Source of the DNA: Bacteriovoracaceae bacterium
GTDB lineage: Bacteria > Bdellovibrionota > UBA1018
DNA length: 8,488 bases
Reading direction: 5' to 3'
Assembly (NCBI GenBank): GCA_947475645.1
Contig: CANJNU010000021.1
Coordinates: 1-8,488, forward strand
Shown: piece by piece, positions 5,903 through 8,488 of the stretch
Layout: every line of letters starts with the position of its first letter
Position numbering within the stretch: position 1 is the stretch's first letter
The notes under the pieces: model-generated
Seen by the model: the letters and a program-made list of their open reading frames with translations, nothing else
Databases searched by the model: none
Told to the model about the DNA's origin: nothing
Program-made: the position numbers and the translations under genes

Positions 5903-6787
5903 TTGGCCAGTGGAATTTGGACATCCGTCTCGGGTGCATCAGCTCAAGCTCAGAACGTAGATATGGTGGCTAATAATTTAGCCAACGCCGATACGATGGG
6001 CTTTAAGAAGGACTTGCCGACTTTCAGTGAGTACTTGGCCACGAAAGAACGCGAGCACTTGGGTGTTGAGATTCCACGCGGTGCGATTAAGAATCGCGAG
6101 CTTTATCCGTTGGATCAAAAAGACCAAGCCTTTGTTGTGGTGGATGGCACCTACACCAACTTCAAACAAGGCAACCTGCGAGTAACACAATCTCCGCTGG
6201 ATGTGGCGATGGATGGGGCAGGATTTCTTGAGGTGAATACCCCGAAAGGCGTTCGCTATACCCGCCAAGGAAGTTTGCATGTCGCAGCCGACGGACGTCT
6301 AGTGACGTCGGAGGGCAATGCAGTTTTAGCAACGACCCCCGGCGGACTCGCAGCACCCAATGCTCCAGGCGCGCCCCCCGTACCTGCCGAGCTTACGGGG
6401 CGGGGTCCAGCGGGGGCGAACCCCTCGGAGGCAGCGCGATTTATTAATCTACGTGACCGGCCGGGTCCTTATTCGATTAACGGACAAGGTGAACTCTATT
6501 CAGGAGATGAGTTAATCGCAAAACTGAGTGTGGTTGAGTTTGGTGACCAGAGAAAGCTGCGCAAAGTAGGTGGGCAGAGCTTCGAAAATCCTGATCCTAC
6601 CAATGTTTCTAAAAACCCCTCTAAAACAATTGTTCGCCAAGGGGTACTTGAAACCTCGAACGTAAACCCAGTCGAAGAGATGACCAATCTGATTAAAGCC
6701 AATCGTTTGTTCGAACACGATTTGAAAGTCATGAAGACTTACGGCGAACTGATGCAACGTGAAGCCAACGATATTGGCAAACTCTAA
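5903..6787 (+). CDS. flgF: Flagellar proximal rod protein FlgF
   Basis: FlgF is a structural protein of the flagellar rod, exported by the flagellar type III system into the periplasm. Starting at TTG 5903 it has 294 residues and begins with the family N-terminus ASGIWTSVSGASAQAQ. The rod/hook N-terminal motif ANNLANADTMGFKKD is at 23-37, the AMDGAGFLEV segment at 102-111, and the C-terminal QGVLETSNVNPVEEM motif at about 246-260, followed by a helical end. These terminal helices pack as coiled coils in the rod. A Pro/Ala/Gly-rich stretch at about residues 146-177 interrupts the middle domain and makes the protein longer than the roughly 250-residue enterobacterial form. FlgF is preferred over FlgG because a canonical FlgG follows. 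It is 14 bases before flgG and first in the operon. Confidence 0.9.
   Translation: MASGIWTSVSGASAQAQNVDMVANNLANADTMGFKKDLPTFSEYLATKEREHLGVEIPRGAIKNRELYPLDQKDQAFVVVDGTYTNFKQGNLRVTQSPLDVAMDGAGFLEVNTPKGVRYTRQGSLHVAADGRLVTSEGNAVLATTPGGLAAPNAPGAPPVPAELTGRGPAGANPSEAARFINLRDRPGPYSINGQGELYSGDELIAKLSVVEFGDQRKLRKVGGQSFENPDPTNVSKNPSKTIVRQGVLETSNVNPVEEMTNLIKANRLFEHDLKVMKTYGELMQREANDIGKL
6338..6433 (+). other. Pro/Ala/Gly-rich insertion within flgF
   Basis: This codes for residues 146-177 of FlgF, a low-complexity stretch (APNAPGAPPVPAEL and nearby residues) lying between two beta-rich parts of the middle domain. It reads in frame, so it is not a frameshift artefact. It is probably a flexible surface loop. 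Confidence 0.6.
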
Positions 6788-6801
6788 GGTGAAATACTGA
6801 A

Positions 6802-7584
6802 ATGATTCGCGCACTTTCAACAGCAGCAACCGGACTCGAAGCACAGCAAGCCAGAATGGCTGATATCTCAAATGATCTGGCCAACGTAAACACCGATGGT
6901 TACAAGCGCTCGCGCACTGAGTTTCACGATTTGATGTATGAAACCATTAAAGAGGCTGGCGGAACCTTGGGCGCAGCTACGCAAAGCCCGGTCGGAATTC
7001 AAACCGGTATGGGAGTTAAGGTCGGTTCTTCTCATAAACTTTTTGAGCAAGGCCCGGCCCGTATGACTTATCACCCCTACGATCTAATGATTGAAGGAAA
7101 GGGCTTCCTACCGGTTCAAATGCCGAATGGTGAAGTGGCCTATACGCGTACTGGCGCATTCCACCTGGATAATCAGGGTAAGCTTACCCTGACTAACGGC
7201 GCGCGCCTCATCCCTGAAATTACGATTCCTCAAGCGGCTAACAACATTGTAGTGAGCTCTTCGGGCGAAGTTAAAGCGGTGTTGCCGGGTGCAGGCGAGG
7301 CAATTCTTGGCCAACTTCAGCTCTTAAACTTTCAAAATGAGCAAGGACTGATGGCACAGGGCGAAGGCATTTATAAGGCAAGCACCGGAAGTGGCGCCCC
7401 AATTCAGGGAAATCCTGGCGAGAATGGGTTTGGCTTTATTCAGCAGGGTGCTCTCGAAGGATCTAACGTGAACGTGGCCAACAGCATGGTTGAAATGATT
7501 CAGACGCAGAGAGCTTATGAAATGGGCACTAAAGTAATGGGCGTCGCAGATCAAATGCTGAGTGCAACGGCAAATATCAAATGA
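6802..7584 (+). CDS. flgG: Flagellar distal rod protein FlgG
   Basis: FlgG forms the distal rod that passes through the P and L rings and joins the hook; it is exported through the flagellar type III apparatus. It has 260 residues, the same as the enterobacterial protein. MIRALSTAATGLEAQQ opens the protein, SNDLANVNTDGYKR (23-36) is the rod/hook signature, DLMIEGKGFLPV (94-105) marks the middle domain, and SNVNVANSMVEMIQTQRAYE (221-240) is the conserved C-terminal helix. An AAGG ribosome site lies at a rather long distance before the ATG. The gene follows flgF by 14 bases and its stop overlaps the flgA ATG (ATGA), so flgA translation is probably coupled to it. Confidence 0.97.
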   Translation: MIRALSTAATGLEAQQARMADISNDLANVNTDGYKRSRTEFHDLMYETIKEAGGTLGAATQSPVGIQTGMGVKVGSSHKLFEQGPARMTYHPYDLMIEGKGFLPVQMPNGEVAYTRTGAFHLDNQGKLTLTNGARLIPEITIPQAANNIVVSSSGEVKAVLPGAGEAILGQLQLLNFQNEQGLMAQGEGIYKASTGSGAPIQGNPGENGFGFIQQGALEGSNVNVANSMVEMIQTQRAYEMGTKVMGVADQMLSATANIK

Positions 7585-8264
7585 GAATGAACCCATTAGT
7601 ACTGATCATTCTTCTGTTGGGATCGGTGGCGGCTCGGGCCGAAACGATTGAGGAAACTATTCGCGACGAGATCTCGAAGCGTTACGAAGGCGCTCGCATC
7701 GAGCTTGAGGCACCCATTACTTGGACGCAGAATGAAACTCCGACGCAAATTCGCCGAGTCGAGCTGGGCTCTGAGAGTCCGAAGGCAGAGATTCGCTTTC
7801 GCGCTACCGGTTTAAACGAAGAAGGCAAAATTACGGAGTTTAATGGAATGACTCGCTTCTCGGCATGGAAATGGGCCCGCATCGCGCAAAAGCGAATTCT
7901 TCCGGGACAGCCTCTGGGCGAGGAAACACTGGGAACACAGGAGTTGAACGTGGCCGTTGGACAGCTGCGTGAAATGCGCGGACTTATTCTGGACACGACT
8001 GTTTCGACCAGCGCACTCGAAAGTCGTCAGACCATTCTTGAGGGTCAGCCGGTGTTGAGCACGGCTGTGAGAAAAATTCCTGATCTCCGTAAAGGCGATC
8101 CCGTTCGTATTGAGATTCGCTCGAATGATCTGGCTGTAACTACTCAGGGAATTGCCGAAGAACCAGGCTATTTGAATGCACTGGTGCGCGTATCAGCGGG
8201 TAAAGGAAAACGCGAGCTTCAGGGGCGAGTGCGCGAAGGGAATAGAGTTGAGGTGCAATTGTGA
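7581..8264 (+). CDS. flgA: Flagellar P-ring assembly chaperone FlgA
   Basis: FlgA is a periplasmic chaperone that helps FlgI polymerise into the P ring around the rod. The 227-residue protein starts with a Sec signal peptide: a short basic end, a hydrophobic core (about 5-17) and a cleavage site after ARA (18-20). The N-terminal half is weakly conserved. The C-terminal half holds an SAF-type domain from about residue 103 (RILPGQPLGEETL) and the ending KGDPVRIEIRSNDLAVTTQG (171-190), with EPGYLNALVRV (194-204) and GRVREGNRVEVQL (215-227), typical of FlgA. ATG 7581 overlaps the flgG stop; a second ATG at 7587 is possible and would not alter the mature protein. Its stop overlaps the GTG of flgH. 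The position between flgG and flgH supports the call. Confidence 0.93.
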   Translation: MRMNPLVLIILLLGSVAARAETIEETIRDEISKRYEGARIELEAPITWTQNETPTQIRRVELGSESPKAEIRFRATGLNEEGKITEFNGMTRFSAWKWARIAQKRILPGQPLGEETLGTQELNVAVGQLREMRGLILDTTVSTSALESRQTILEGQPVLSTAVRKIPDLRKGDPVRIEIRSNDLAVTTQGIAEEPGYLNALVRVSAGKGKRELQGRVREGNRVEVQL

Positions 8265-8488
8265 CAAGCACACTGCAGATACGGTCGGCATATTTAATTC
8301 TTACTGTGATGCTGAGTGGATGCTCTTCACTGATGGGCAACCTGAGGCGCGATTTTGATGACGGAGAAAACACAGCTGGGCCGACGGTCGGCGGACGTTG
8401 GACGGAGCGATCGGTATTGGGTGACGAGGCTGGCGAAGCCGGAGGTGATCGAAGCATCGGACATCAAGATCGCGGGCCAGCATCAACA
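8261..8488 (+). CDS. flgH: Flagellar L-ring lipoprotein FlgH (partial, 3' end beyond right edge)
   Basis: Only the first 76 codons are present. GTG at 8261 overlaps the flgA stop as GTGA, giving a coupled start. The product begins with a lipoprotein signal peptide: basic start with R8, hydrophobic stretch about 10-18, and lipobox LSGC (18-21) with acylated C21, followed by SSLMGN. The rest of the visible part is polar and low in conservation. FlgH is an outer-membrane lipoprotein that forms the L ring, the outer bushing of the flagellar rod. The call rests on the lipobox plus gene order (flgF-flgG-flgA-flgH is common, usually followed by flgI); the conserved FlgH domain lies outside the window. 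Confidence 0.82.
   Translation, partial: MTSTLQIRSAYLILTVMLSGCSSLMGNLRRDFDDGENTAGPTVGGRWTERSVLGDEAGEAGGDRSIGHQDRGPAST

Overview
The window looks like ordinary chromosomal core DNA from a motile, flagellated Gram-negative (diderm) bacterium of roughly balanced GC content. The outer-membrane L-ring lipoprotein gene flgH and the P-ring chaperone gene flgA require a diderm envelope. The flgF-flgG-flgA-flgH order and the overall gene style suggest a Bdellovibrionota/Deltaproteobacteria-type organism, but that placement is an inference and the sequence does not prove it. I see no rRNA, tRNA, CRISPR array, insertion sequence or phage gene.

Two oppositely directed gene clusters diverge from a 344-base non-coding region (5559-5902). 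Leftward on the minus strand run folD (4698-5558), gcvT (3528-4658), gcvH (3154-3531), a membrane glycosyltransferase of the ArnT/PMT type (1387-3063) and an acyl-CoA dehydrogenase that leaves the window at base 1. FolD interconverts methylene-, methenyl- and formyl-tetrahydrofolate, and GcvT and GcvH are the T and H proteins of the glycine cleavage system that makes methylene-tetrahydrofolate, so these three form a coherent one-carbon unit. The decarboxylase gcvP is not in the window. The glycosyltransferase and the dehydrogenase follow at short distances and may be co-transcribed, without an obvious functional link.

Rightward on the plus strand run flgF (5903-6787), flgG (6802-7584), flgA (7581-8264) and the start of flgH (8261-8488, cut by the window edge). 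They encode the proximal and distal rod proteins, the P-ring assembly chaperone and the L-ring lipoprotein. The last three genes are chained by 4-base ATGA/GTGA overlaps, which indicates one translationally coupled operon.

The least explained part is the divergent intergenic region. It holds eight TTGCC/GGCAA motifs in about 120 bases, arranged as nested inverted repeats (outer arms 5604-5612 and 5672-5680, inner arms 5622-5629 and 5649-5656), a separate perfect 14-base palindrome, a possible sigma-28 flagellar promoter, and a TTG start for flgF set by a strong Shine-Dalgarno sequence. Nothing else in the window amounts to an undescribed system.
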